From: JACCQS01 sp963766765
Lineage (GTDB): Bacteria; Actinomycetota; Actinomycetes; Mycobacteriales; Geodermatophilaceae
DNA: 64,000 bases
Direction: 5' to 3'
Assembly: GCA_963766765.1 (NCBI GenBank)
Contig: CAVYBR010000011.1
Coordinates: 62,001 to 126,000, forward strand
This document shows positions 32,134 through 40,965 of the stretch, piece by piece (the first letter of the stretch is position 1; each line of letters opens with the position of its first letter). A model generated the notes under the pieces. The model made no database searches. It saw nothing but the letters and a program-made list of their open reading frames with translations, and had not been told where the DNA came from. The position numbers and the translations under genes are program-made.

Positions 32134-32466
32134 TCAGGCCTTGTCCTCGCCCCGGCCAGTCCCCGGGGTATGCGCGGGACCGACGCCCTCGTCAGCACTC
32201 CCGCCAGATTCCGAGGCTTGGCTCGCCGGCTGCTCATCGCCCGGCGAGGCCTCGGCACCGCGCGGGGTATCCTCCTTCGGCGTCGACTTCAGCTCGTCGC
32301 TCTCGATCGGGTTGGCCGCCCCGCCGACGGCAGCGCCGTCCTTGTGCATCTCATCTGGTCCGCCTATGTCCGCGGACTCCTTTCGTCCCTCGTACGGCGG
32401 CACGGCGCTGCCTGAGGTATCCGGGTCGTTCGGGTCCGGCCCAGGGGTATTCGGATTGAGACTCAT
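32134..32466 (-). CDS. Acidic, Pro/Gly-rich disordered protein (110 aa)
   Basis: A 110-residue hydrophilic protein rich in Asp, Glu, Gly, Pro and Ser, with no Cys, no membrane segment and no recognised domain (starts LNPNTPGPDPNDPDTSG after Met-Ser). It has a good ribosome-binding site (AGGAGGACTC before the ATG at 32466) and sits between hydrogenase accessory genes with a 1-bp gap to the protease, so it is probably a real gene. The function is unknown; a disordered partner or anchor of the enzyme is possible. Confidence 0.65.
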   Translation of the reverse strand: MSLNPNTPGPDPNDPDTSGSAVPPYEGRKESADIGGPDEMHKDGAAVGGAANPIESDELKSTPKEDTPRGAEASPGDEQPASQASESGGSADEGVGPAHTPGTGRGEDKA

Positions 32467-32565
32467 GAGTCCTCCTCGTGTCGGGGGCAGCGTTGAGCCG
32501 CCCCGGGGTCATTGCTACCCAAGTGCGTACCCATCAATTGCCGGGTGATGCGCTCGTGCGGGGAG

Positions 32566-32781
32566 TCAGCCGCCCTGGTCACCAGCTGGCATGGTCGGAG
32601 CGTCGGGATCCTGCGAGCCCTGCGGGTCGACGTTGGTGTCGTCGTCCGCATCCGAGGTACCTGTGGGACGGTCAGCCGGACCTTCACCTGGCGGGTAACC
32701 CTCGTCTCGCGAGCCGGGTTCGCCACGTTCGGCCTGTGGTTCCTCATCCAGATGAGCTGCAGGCGTTTCAGGATCAGTCAT
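32566..32781 (-). CDS. Small acidic disordered protein (71 aa)
   Basis: A 71-residue protein (TDPETPAAHLDEEPQAERGE and onward) rich in Asp, Glu, Gly and Pro, similar in style to the neighbouring 110-aa protein. The ATG at 32781 has AAGGAG in the correct place. No domain recognised. It may be a duplicated or related partner of the 110-aa protein; homology is not demonstrable by eye. Confidence 0.6.
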   Translation of the reverse strand: MTDPETPAAHLDEEPQAERGEPGSRDEGYPPGEGPADRPTGTSDADDDTNVDPQGSQDPDAPTMPAGDQGG

Positions 32782-32838
32782 CGGTACTCCTTTGCCGAAT
32801 GAATGCAAACACGTGACACGTACATGACTTGATCGCAG

Positions 32839-32958
32839 TTACATGTTCCGGATCTTCCTGTACCGCTGGATGTCCGGGATGGAACGCAGTGCGACGAACA
32901 ACGCGACCAGCACGATGATGGCCAGCACCGCGATGGTGACCCAACCTACGTATTCCAC
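32839..32958 (-). CDS. 39-aa single-pass membrane microprotein (DUF6893-like)
   Basis: A short gene starting GTG at 32958, 6 nt after GGAGG, and ending TAA at 32839. The product begins EYVGWVTIAVLAIIVLVALF, which is one hydrophobic helix, then a basic tail LRSIPDIQRYRKIRNM. The pattern of one helix followed by RS(I/L)PD(I/M)xRYxxxRxM matches a family of tiny proteins, I believe labelled DUF6893, found in actinobacterial hydrogenase loci. The sequence supports a membrane peptide with a basic cytosolic end. It could anchor the otherwise soluble hydrogenase or pass electrons to the membrane; that role is inference. Confidence 0.75.
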   Translation of the reverse strand: MEYVGWVTIAVLAIIVLVALFVALRSIPDIQRYRKIRNM

Positions 32959-33015
32959 AATCGACCTCCTCTCTCGGCAATCGACTCCGTTACGGGATGG
33001 ATGGAGCTGGTTCGC

Positions 33016-34542
33016 TTACCCGGCCGCTGCAGTGCCCAGCGGTTCAAGCTCTTCGGGGGAGAAATACAGATAGCGGCCGTACCAGTCATGCATGTCAGCT
33101 GCGGGGTCATCGACGAGCACCACCGCCACATGGACGTTGCCCTCGACATCGGAGAGCACGGCAGTGACCCGCGCGGTCTGATCCGCGAAGAACATGTCCT
33201 GCGCATCGGCACGGACCGACGGGTGCACCCGCACGAGGCTGTCCTTGGCAACACTCACACCGTCGATCAGCACTGCGTCGACATCCGGCTGCACGCTCGC
33301 ATCCGCCGCGGGGTCCCACCACGGAACGTCGCCGGTGTCGAAGAGCGGCGGGTCGACGTTGCGGACGTCTGATTCCTCGCCCGCCTCGCTTCGGGGCGTG
33401 CTGAACGTGGGTACATCGAAGACGCCCATGCCGCCGGCCAGTTCCGCGCGGTCGTAGGCCGTGTCGGAGGGAGACGGTTCGAGGGCGCTCGCGTACGGAT
33501 CGAAGGCAGTCATCCCCGCGGCCAGGCTGGCATCGACAGCGTGCGGGTTGCGAAGGATGCCGTGCAGTTCCTGCAAGGTCTCTGGCGACATCGCGTCGCA
33601 GCGATCGATGATCTCGGCGGCGCGCGGGTCGGTAGCTCGGGCCTGTGCCTTCTCCTCGTCGGTGAGGGTCATGACCCGCAGGGTGAGGATCTCGTCGATC
33701 TCGGTGGAGTCGAACAATGCCCCGGCGCTCTGATCGGCGATCTCGGGGTAGTCGTACAGGATGATCGGCGAGGCCAGCACCACGTCGGTGTCCCCCGGCG
33801 CGCCGGCCAGCACCGGCCAGCACCGGTGCTGTTGGCAGGCTGCCGCGGCCTCCTTCGCGTCGTCGGGTGGTTCGAGCAGCGACACGAAGTCCGCGTTGTC
33901 GGCACTGATCAGCAGGTGGGCGCCGATGAAGGATGTCCTGATCGCCTCGTCCTTGTCGCTCACCGGTGCGGTCGCGACATTCTCGACGCGCACGCGCAGC
34001 CGATGCAGAGCATCAACCGGGTCGGCGGAGACGGTGACTTTTGCGGCCAGCGGCCAGCGGCGCCGAACCACCCGCGCGACGACCCGGCCTGCCTCGTCGC
34101 GCAGCGGTTCAACGTCCTCCCCGCCGGCGACATCGACCGGCAGCGTCCGGCCGGCCTCGAGCTCAGCCAGACTGCATGTATCGAGCAGGATCTCGTGCTC
34201 AGTCGTCTCGTCCCAGGTCAACCAGGTCTGCGAGCCCAACCGGAACTCCGGTACCGGCGCGAAGTCCTCGGCATCCGGTGCGCTGGCTTGCTGGACGTCG
34301 CGTGTCTGCAGTTGCAGGAAGCGCAGTCGCAGCGTGACGGTGGAATCGGGGGGTCCGCTCAGCAGGCACTCGGCCTGCATGTCGGGTACCTCGCCGAAAC
34401 CACCAGCGGCGGCTCCGGGCGGACCGAGGACGCCGAACTGCCAGCGCACCCGGTTCTTGCTCGAGGTGGAGCGGTACGGATAGAGAAGGTAGCCCTCGTA
34501 GAGGACCGCATCGGCAACTGTGCGAGCCAACTCGAGGGTCAT
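33016..34542 (-). CDS. Conserved uncharacterised hydrogenase-locus protein (508 aa)
   Basis: A 508-residue soluble protein with no domain I recognise. It opens with TVADAVLYEGYLLYPYRSTS, a segment I associate with actinobacterial hydrogenase loci, and has a long beta-rich first half (about 1-240) and a second half with WWDPAADASVQPDVDAVLID and an acidic end. No Cys pairs suggest a metal cluster. ATG at 34542 overlaps the stop of the DUF6084-like gene (ATGA), so expression is coupled with the hydrogenase operon. The function is unknown. A structural or assembly role is the most the context allows. Confidence 0.75.
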   Translation of the reverse strand: MTLELARTVADAVLYEGYLLYPYRSTSSKNRVRWQFGVLGPPGAAAGGFGEVPDMQAECLLSGPPDSTVTLRLRFLQLQTRDVQQASAPDAEDFAPVPEFRLGSQTWLTWDETTEHEILLDTCSLAELEAGRTLPVDVAGGEDVEPLRDEAGRVVARVVRRRWPLAAKVTVSADPVDALHRLRVRVENVATAPVSDKDEAIRTSFIGAHLLISADNADFVSLLEPPDDAKEAAAACQQHRCWPVLAGAPGDTDVVLASPIILYDYPEIADQSAGALFDSTEIDEILTLRVMTLTDEEKAQARATDPRAAEIIDRCDAMSPETLQELHGILRNPHAVDASLAAGMTAFDPYASALEPSPSDTAYDRAELAGGMGVFDVPTFSTPRSEAGEESDVRNVDPPLFDTGDVPWWDPAADASVQPDVDAVLIDGVSVAKDSLVRVHPSVRADAQDMFFADQTARVTAVLSDVEGNVHVAVVLVDDPAADMHDWYGRYLYFSPEELEPLGTAAAG

Positions 34543-35204
34543 GGCTCGATCACCGCGGTCTCGTCAGCGTCAGACTCGGCTGCCTTGGCGAGCAGGGACT
34601 CCATCGTCGCTTCCCAAGTGGTCAGGCCGCGCACTGACTTGTAGTAGGCCAGCGTGTCGATGGTGTCGCGACTGAGCCGGATCCAGCCCGTGTTGGGGAA
34701 GTAGTGGTCGATCATGTCCTTCCAGACCGACACCGGGATGTCGATTCGGGACTCGCAGTCCCAGGGGACTTGTTCGACGCCAAAACCGCTCGTACCCCTG
34801 GTGAACACGGTCCCGGAGAACAAGAACACGACCGGGATGGTGCCCTCCCCGAGTGCGTGCAGATACTTCGACCAGGTGACGTCGAAGTCGTAGGTGCACG
34901 GCATTGCGAGGTCAACCTCGGTGATCAGGCTGAAGCCCTGCACCATCGCGCTCGCTTGCATCCACATGAACGGCTTGAGCGTGTCGAACCATCGCTCGCG
35001 CGTACCGAACATGTCGAGGAGGCCGCTCTCCTCGTCGTCGCTGTAGCGGCGCTTCGCCGGTTCGATTCTGACCTGGCAGCGCAATGCGATCGCGTGAATG
35101 GCTTCGCCGGTCGACTCCTCGATCCGGAGCCTGGCCGTCAGCTGTGGGGCCGCTGCGTACTGCTCGGCAAAGACGTCGACAACGGTGAACGTCAACTTGC
35201 TCAT
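34539..35204 (-). CDS. Conserved hydrogenase-locus protein (DUF6084-like)
   Basis: A 221-residue protein (KLTFTVVDVFAEQYAAAPQL after Met-Ser) with PTGEAI-like and ALRCQVRIEPAKRRY segments. It looks like a beta-sandwich: LRIEESTGE, VFLFSGTVF and GVEQVPWDCE. I remember this family as DUF6084, found with group 1h hydrogenases; the label is from memory. ATGA overlaps on both sides couple it to the DUF5947-like gene and the 508-aa gene. The function is unknown. Confidence 0.75.
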   Translation of the reverse strand: MSKLTFTVVDVFAEQYAAAPQLTARLRIEESTGEAIHAIALRCQVRIEPAKRRYSDDEESGLLDMFGTRERWFDTLKPFMWMQASAMVQGFSLITEVDLAMPCTYDFDVTWSKYLHALGEGTIPVVFLFSGTVFTRGTSGFGVEQVPWDCESRIDIPVSVWKDMIDHYFPNTGWIRLSRDTIDTLAYYKSVRGLTTWEATMESLLAKAAESDADETAVIEP

Positions 35205-35893
35205 GTGGGTGCCTCGATCGGCTTGGCCGGTCGGCTGCGGGCGGACACCGTCTCGAAGAATTGGTCCATCGCGTCGTGTGCTTCCTGTCCCCCGTCGAAA
35301 CCGCGCCAGAGTTGGCGAAGTTGCCCCACCAGTTCGTAACAGGCGTCGATGGGGACGATATTGCAGGTGTAGTCCGAGCTGCCGCCGCCGCGACCTCGCT
35401 CGGGTGCCCTGATCAGCAGCGCCTCGACGTCTGGCCGGATCTGTCCGAGCAGCGGGTTGGCAGCGACGACCGAGTCCCACGCGTCCAGCGGAAGCTCGGA
35501 CTCCGTCGCTCCGGCCGGGCCAGGGTAGAAGGCGATGATGCGGTCCTGCACCGAATTCCGGAACAGGAATGCAAGTCCTACGGGGATCTCGAGCTGATCC
35601 CACTGGCCCGGTCCCAGCGTGAAGTCGGGGAACGAGACGTAGCGCTCGGGCACCGCGCGATAGCGGAGTTCGGCCCGCTCCTCGGTGAAGAGCAGGTAGC
35701 AGCCCCGACATGTGCACATCAGGATCCGACTCTCCAGGTTCACCACGTGCTGGTGTCGATCGGAGATGGGCTCGGCGCACATCTCGCACCGCTCCTCGGT
35801 CCGCGGCGGCGGCCGATTGCTCGTGATGCGGCGCAGGACCGACACCGGTGAGCCGCTCAATGGTCTCCCGGGGTTGGGCGAGGTGGAGGTCAC
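35201..35893 (-). CDS. Cys-rich hydrogenase-locus protein (DUF5947-like)
   Basis: A 230-residue protein. Residues 30-75 contain a zinc-ribbon-like pattern: ERCEMCAEPISDRHQHVV, then CTCRGCYLLF. The remainder has IPVGLAFLFRNS and a Trp/Asp-rich C-terminal part (DAWDSVVAANPLLGQIRPDV). Family label DUF5947 is from memory. The Cys pattern suggests a bound Zn or Fe. GTG start overlapping the NifU-Rieske gene (GTGA) and ATGA overlap with the next gene. A role in metal delivery or electron transfer to the hydrogenase is plausible but unproven. Confidence 0.75.
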   Translation of the reverse strand: MTSTSPNPGRPLSGSPVSVLRRITSNRPPPRTEERCEMCAEPISDRHQHVVNLESRILMCTCRGCYLLFTEERAELRYRAVPERYVSFPDFTLGPGQWDQLEIPVGLAFLFRNSVQDRIIAFYPGPAGATESELPLDAWDSVVAANPLLGQIRPDVEALLIRAPERGRGGGSSDYTCNIVPIDACYELVGQLRQLWRGFDGGQEAHDAMDQFFETVSARSRPAKPIEAPT

Positions 35894-36831
35894 TGACTCA
35901 CCGCCGGTACCGCGACGGTGACAACGCCGTCCCGGACCAGAAGCGGCAGCGGCGCCAGGTGCTCCCCTTCCGCTTCCAGGCAGGCACCGGCCAGACGTAG
36001 GTCATAGTGACTGCGGCAACTGGGACAGCGCAGCACGCCGTCGCCGACTGGATAGCCGAGCCTTCGCTCGAGGGAGGCGCCGGCCAAGCTCGACGTGCAG
36101 CGCGGGCACTGATCCCGGAACACGAACAGATCGCTCCCGAGCCGACAACCGAGGAGGGCCACCCCGGCAAGGGTGAAGCCGCCGACCTGGCCGACTTCCA
36201 GCTCACTGAGCAGCGGGGCCTGCTCCCACGCTCCGGAAACCGCTTCGGTCTTCAGGTCCAGCCGGGAGCGCAGCGAGTCAACCGAGATCAACGGGCCCGC
36301 GTCCTTCGCGGCATCCGTCTGGGTCGTGTCCACCTCGATCGACACGATCTCCGGGGCGGCGGCCTCAATGGCCCCCTCGACCGCCAACGAGAGCGTGACC
36401 GAGGACGACGCACAGCCGTCGCAGCTGCCCAGCAACCGGACCCGCACCACACCCTCGTCGGTGACCTCGAGGAGTTCGACGTCACCGCCATGTGTCGCCA
36501 TGTAGGGCCGGACGCTGTCCAGCGCGTTCTCCACTCGCGTGGTCACGTCATAGGGGTGCAGCCCGTGGACCAACAGCAGGCTGGAGACCAAATCATCCGC
36601 GGCAAGCGCCGCCAATGCTTCGTCATCCAGCCGGCCCAGGTCGTACATCAGTTCCAGCACCCGCTCCAGCCCGGCGCCATAGAGGTCAGCGACCAAGCGA
36701 ACCAGCTCTTCGGCCCGCTCCCTGGCCACCACGCCCCCGGAGGAGCTGGCGTCAAGGAGTACCTCTATGCGGTCGCCCACCGCCCGCAGATCCTCAGGCG
36801 GTGGGCCTTCGGTTTCTTCCGGTTGTCCCAT
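35890..36831 (-). CDS. NifU-type domain fused to a four-Cys Rieske-like domain
   Basis: A 313-residue protein. A helical N-terminal region (1-95) is followed by a NifU C-terminal domain (ENALDSVRPYMATHGGDVEL, LGSCDGCASSSVTLS; the CDGC pair binds an Fe-S cluster). Residues about 210-310 resemble a Rieske fold (GCRLGSDLFVFRDQCPRC, LRCPSCRSHYDLRLAG), but the CxH motif is CPRC and CxxH is CPSC with a His three residues on. Canonical Rieske ligands are therefore replaced by four Cys. ATG at 36831 has GGAGGG 2-8 nt upstream. It lies between the large-subunit gene and DUF5947-like gene. A likely role is Fe-S supply or electron transfer for the hydrogenase. Confidence 0.8.
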   Translation of the reverse strand: MGQPEETEGPPPEDLRAVGDRIEVLLDASSSGGVVARERAEELVRLVADLYGAGLERVLELMYDLGRLDDEALAALAADDLVSSLLLVHGLHPYDVTTRVENALDSVRPYMATHGGDVELLEVTDEGVVRVRLLGSCDGCASSSVTLSLAVEGAIEAAAPEIVSIEVDTTQTDAAKDAGPLISVDSLRSRLDLKTEAVSGAWEQAPLLSELEVGQVGGFTLAGVALLGCRLGSDLFVFRDQCPRCTSSLAGASLERRLGYPVGDGVLRCPSCRSHYDLRLAGACLEAEGEHLAPLPLLVRDGVVTVAVPAVSQ

Positions 36832-36847
36832 GACCCTCCGGTCCCGG

Positions 36848-38641
36848 CTATTCGCCGGTGACGGATTGCGTGGGTGAGTGCATCTTCTGGAGTGTCTTGC
36901 CTTCGCCGAGGTACATGTGCACACCACAGGGCAGGCACGGGTCGAAGCTGCGCACCGTGCGCATGATGTCGATGCCCTTGAAGTGCTCCCGGTCGTTCTC
37001 CTCGAAGATCGGCTGACCCTGCACCGCGTCCTCGTACGGACCAGGCGTTCCGTAGGAGTCGCGCGGGTTGGCGTTCCAGGGAGTCGGTGGGTACGGGTGG
37101 TAGTTGGCGATCTTGCCGTCCCGGATCACGAGGTGGTGCGACAGCACGCCGCGCACCGCTTCGGTGAAGCCACAACCGATGCCCTCGTCCGGCACGGTGA
37201 ACGGCTCCCACGTCTTGGTATGTCCCGCGCGGATCTCTTCCAAGGCCTTTTCCGCGAAGTGCAGTGCACACGCCGCCGCGTAGGCCTGGAAGTAGGTCCG
37301 GGCCCGGTTGCGCTCGATCGTGTTGCTCCATTGCGGGACGTTCCACTCGAAGGACACCGGGCCCTTGAGTGCGGTCTTGGGCAGGTTGATCTGCACGCTG
37401 GTACCAGTGGCCTTGACGTAGCCGATGTCGACCAGCTTCGCCAGCGCCGTGGACCAGAGCCGGGCCAGGGGGCCACCGCCGGTGTCGAGAGCAAGGTGGT
37501 CCTTGCCGTCGAACCAACGTGGGGACATGACCCAGCTGTACTTGTCGTCCATGTCGCGCTTCTGCGGACGAGGGTTCGTGTGCTGGTTCCAGGGATGCCG
37601 GCGGTCGACCGGGTTACCCAACGGGTCGTTCTTGACGAACATCTCCTGGTGCTCCCAGTCGTCGTAGTACGACGAACCGAGCAGGATCCGAATACCGAGG
37701 TTGATGTCGACGAGGTCGGTCGTGACCAGCTTGCCGTCGACGACGACGCCCGGGGTCACGAACATCTTGCGACCCCACTCGGTCATGTCCTTGTACTCGA
37801 AGTTGCAGAAGTCGGGGTCCTGGAATGAGCCCCAGCAAGCCAGCAACGTGCGACGCAGACCGGATTGCTCGTAACCGGGCAGGGCTTGATACATGAAGTC
37901 GAACAGGTCGTCGTGCATCGGGACGACCTTCTTCATGAACTCGATGTAGCGCATCAGCCGGGTCATGTAGTCGGTCATCAACTGGATGGTCGCAACCGTG
38001 CCGACGCCGCCCGGGTACAGCGTGGAGGGGTGCACGTGGCGCCCTTCCATCAGGCAGAACATCTCGCGGGTGTACCGGCTGACCTGCAGTGCCTCCCGGT
38101 AGAACTCCCCGGTGAACGGGTTGAGCGAGCGCATGATGTCGCCGATGGTGCGGTTGCCGTGCTCGCCGGCGTGCGGGGCGGGAGTGGCGTTGGCCCGCTC
38201 GAGGACGCCCGGGTTGGTCTCCGCGATCATCCGCTCGCAGTAGTCCACCCCCACCAGGTTTTCCTGGAAGATGTTGTGGTCGAACATGTACTCGGCGGCC
38301 TCACCGAGGTTGACGATCCACTCAGCGAGGTGCGGCGGCTTGACCCCGTACGCCATGTTCTGCGCGTAACAGGAACAGGTGGCGTGGTTGTCGCCGCAGA
38401 TGCCGCAGATCCGGCTCGTGATGAAGTGCGCGTCCCGCGGGTCCTTGCCCTTCATGAAGATCGAGTAGCCGCGGAAGATCGATGAGGTGCTGTGGCACTC
38501 GACGACTTCCTTCTGCTTGAAATCGATCTTGGTGTAGATGCCGAGGCTGCCCACGATCCGGGTTACCGGATCCCAGGCCATCTCGACGAGGTCGTTGCCG
38601 GTGTCTCTGTTGGTCGTTGGGCTGGGGATCGTCGACGTCAT
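36848..38641 (-). CDS. hhyL: [NiFe]-hydrogenase large subunit, actinobacterial group 1h type
   Basis: A 597-residue catalytic subunit oxidising H2. The L1 motif RICGICGDNH is at residues 77-86 (Ni/Fe ligands Cys79 and Cys82) and the L2 motif DPCLPCGVH at 567-575 (Cys569, Cys572). A 22-residue C-terminal tail after His575 is the substrate of the maturation protease. No signal peptide. The sequence matches the large subunits of the oxygen-tolerant, high-affinity actinobacterial enzymes used to scavenge atmospheric H2 during starvation. It follows the small-subunit gene after 113 bp that contain a hairpin. Confidence 0.94.
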   Translation of the reverse strand: MTSTIPSPTTNRDTGNDLVEMAWDPVTRIVGSLGIYTKIDFKQKEVVECHSTSSIFRGYSIFMKGKDPRDAHFITSRICGICGDNHATCSCYAQNMAYGVKPPHLAEWIVNLGEAAEYMFDHNIFQENLVGVDYCERMIAETNPGVLERANATPAPHAGEHGNRTIGDIMRSLNPFTGEFYREALQVSRYTREMFCLMEGRHVHPSTLYPGGVGTVATIQLMTDYMTRLMRYIEFMKKVVPMHDDLFDFMYQALPGYEQSGLRRTLLACWGSFQDPDFCNFEYKDMTEWGRKMFVTPGVVVDGKLVTTDLVDINLGIRILLGSSYYDDWEHQEMFVKNDPLGNPVDRRHPWNQHTNPRPQKRDMDDKYSWVMSPRWFDGKDHLALDTGGGPLARLWSTALAKLVDIGYVKATGTSVQINLPKTALKGPVSFEWNVPQWSNTIERNRARTYFQAYAAACALHFAEKALEEIRAGHTKTWEPFTVPDEGIGCGFTEAVRGVLSHHLVIRDGKIANYHPYPPTPWNANPRDSYGTPGPYEDAVQGQPIFEENDREHFKGIDIMRTVRSFDPCLPCGVHMYLGEGKTLQKMHSPTQSVTGE

Positions 38642-38669
38642 TGCTTGGCCTTTCGGCTAGTTGGCAAGA

Positions 38670-38698
38670 GTGTCGTTCGCGACTTCGCGAGCCGACAC
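38670..38698 (-). promoter_or_regulatory. Intercistronic hairpin between hydrogenase small and large subunit genes
   Basis: Minus-strand GTGTCG ... TCGCGA-AG-TCGCGA ... CGACAC forms a nested stem with a small asymmetric internal loop. It lies in the only sizeable gap (113 bp) of the structural operon. It might be an mRNA processing or stability element or a partial terminator; no U-tract follows. Confidence 0.45.
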
Positions 38699-38754
38699 CA
38701 CGGGGGGTGGCGTTTCCAGGTACGGACTACGCGGTACCGACAACGGGTTCTCGA

Positions 38755-39810
<1,056 letters not shown>

Positions 39811-40100
39811 GGCTGCCAGCTCTCTGGGCCCTCTGCTTGAGCCCCGTCGCGAAGACCCGGATCGGCCCCCGGTGTGATGTACATCTCGGTCTACTCGGCG
39901 GCAAAAGTCGTGTCAAGCATTTGCTGGTCAATCGAGGCGTGTCAGATGCAAAAGGGCGCGCAATAGGGGCCTTTTATGAATTTGGTTAGGACACCCTTAT
40001 TGGGCAAAGTTGAGCGCGCCCAATTCCCCTATGCCGGGTCACCATTTAGAACGCACATCTGTGCCGTATTTCGTCTCGACTGTCGCGAGCCGGCACCGGT
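39811..40100 (-). other. Hydrogenase structural-operon upstream region (no gene)
   Basis: A gap of 290 bp between hypB and the small-subunit gene, locally richer in A+T than its surroundings. It contains an AAAAGG/CCTTTT short inverted repeat (about 39951-39977), which may end the hypAB transcript, and the promoter at 39888-39916. I see no reading frame worth calling. Confidence 0.6.
39888..39916 (-). promoter_or_regulatory. Candidate promoter of hydrogenase structural operon
   Basis: On the minus strand TTGACA (39911-39916) and TAGACC (39888-39893) are 17 bp apart, a perfect -35 and a moderate -10. Downstream, GATGTACATC (39876-39885) is a perfect 10-bp palindrome near the expected transcription start and could be an operator. 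Confidence 0.55.
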
Positions 40101-40965
40101 TCACCGACCGGCAAGCCACCCGTACCAGGCAGCCATCCCGACGCCGCTCTTCGCCGACAGTGGGAGGACCTCGACCCCAGGATTGAGGCTGCGAGCATCG
40201 CGCGCGCAGCGATCCACATCGAATTCCACGTACGGGAGCAGGTCGACCTTGTTGACCAGGATGAGGTCCGCGGCGGCGAACATGTGCGGGTATTTGAGCG
40301 GCTTGTCATCGCCTTCGGTGACCGAGATGACGACCACCTTGCCCGCCTCGCCGAGATCGAAGAGCGACGGACACACGAGGTTGCCGACATTCTCGATCAA
40401 GAGCAACGACCCGTCCGGCGGTTCAAGGCTGGCCATCCCCCGCCGCAGCATGTCCGCGTCGAGGTGGCAGCCGGCGCCGGTGTTCACCTGGACTACGGCG
40501 GCACCGGTGGCTCGAATGCGTTCAGCATCGAACAGGGTTTCTTGATCGCCCTCGATCACACAGATCGCCCGATCCCGACTGGTTTCGGTGATGGTTCGCT
40601 CGAGCAGGGTGGTCTTGCCCGAACCTGGCGAACTCATCAGATTGATCGCGGCGATCCGATGCTCGGCGAGCCAGGCCCGGTTTCGGGCGGCCAGAAGGTC
40701 GTTCTTGGCCAGCAGTTCCTGCTCGATGTCGATGGTCCGCGTCGCCGGAGCCAAGGCGGGATGGTCATGATCGTGTAGGATGGTCATGATAGTGCAGATG
40801 GTCATGATCGTGCGGATGGTCATGATCGTGCGGATGGTCATGATCGTGCGGATGGTCATGATCGTGCGGATGGTCATGATCGGCCTGCTGCAGGGTCGTC
40901 TGGAGCGTGCCCGGCGCGCTCACCCGCACTCCCGTCGGGTCGCCGCAACCACACGTGACACACAT
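40101..40965 (-). pseudogene. hypB: hypB, Ni-inserting GTPase, frameshifted inside His-rich repeats
   Basis: The N-terminus reads from ATG at 40965: MCVTCGCG (high-affinity Ni site), then a His/Asp-rich stretch (DHDHPHDHDHPH units). The GTPase domain (MSSPGSGKTTLLER, EGDQETLFDAERI, NTGAGCHLDADML, LIENVGNLVCP, NKVDLLP) lies one frame away and ends at 40101. The first repeat unit read from the 3' side (40761-40779) is 19 bp rather than 18; removing one base there restores one 287-residue HypB. As written, the GTPase could start only from out-of-frame ATGs inside the repeats. Its start is ATGA-adjacent to hypA. Confidence 0.85.
40761..40884 (-). repeat. 18-bp tandem repeats encoding the HypB His-rich region
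   Basis: About seven copies of ATGGTCATGATCGTGCGG (plus-strand reading), four identical in the middle and the outer ones diverged. On the coding strand each unit encodes His-Asp-His-Pro-His-Asp. One unit is 19 bp, which breaks the hypB frame. Confidence 0.9.

Noticed and set aside
40761..40884. Regular repeats that could suggest a CRISPR array
   Set aside because: They are direct 18-bp units with no spacers and translate as the HypB His-rich tract.
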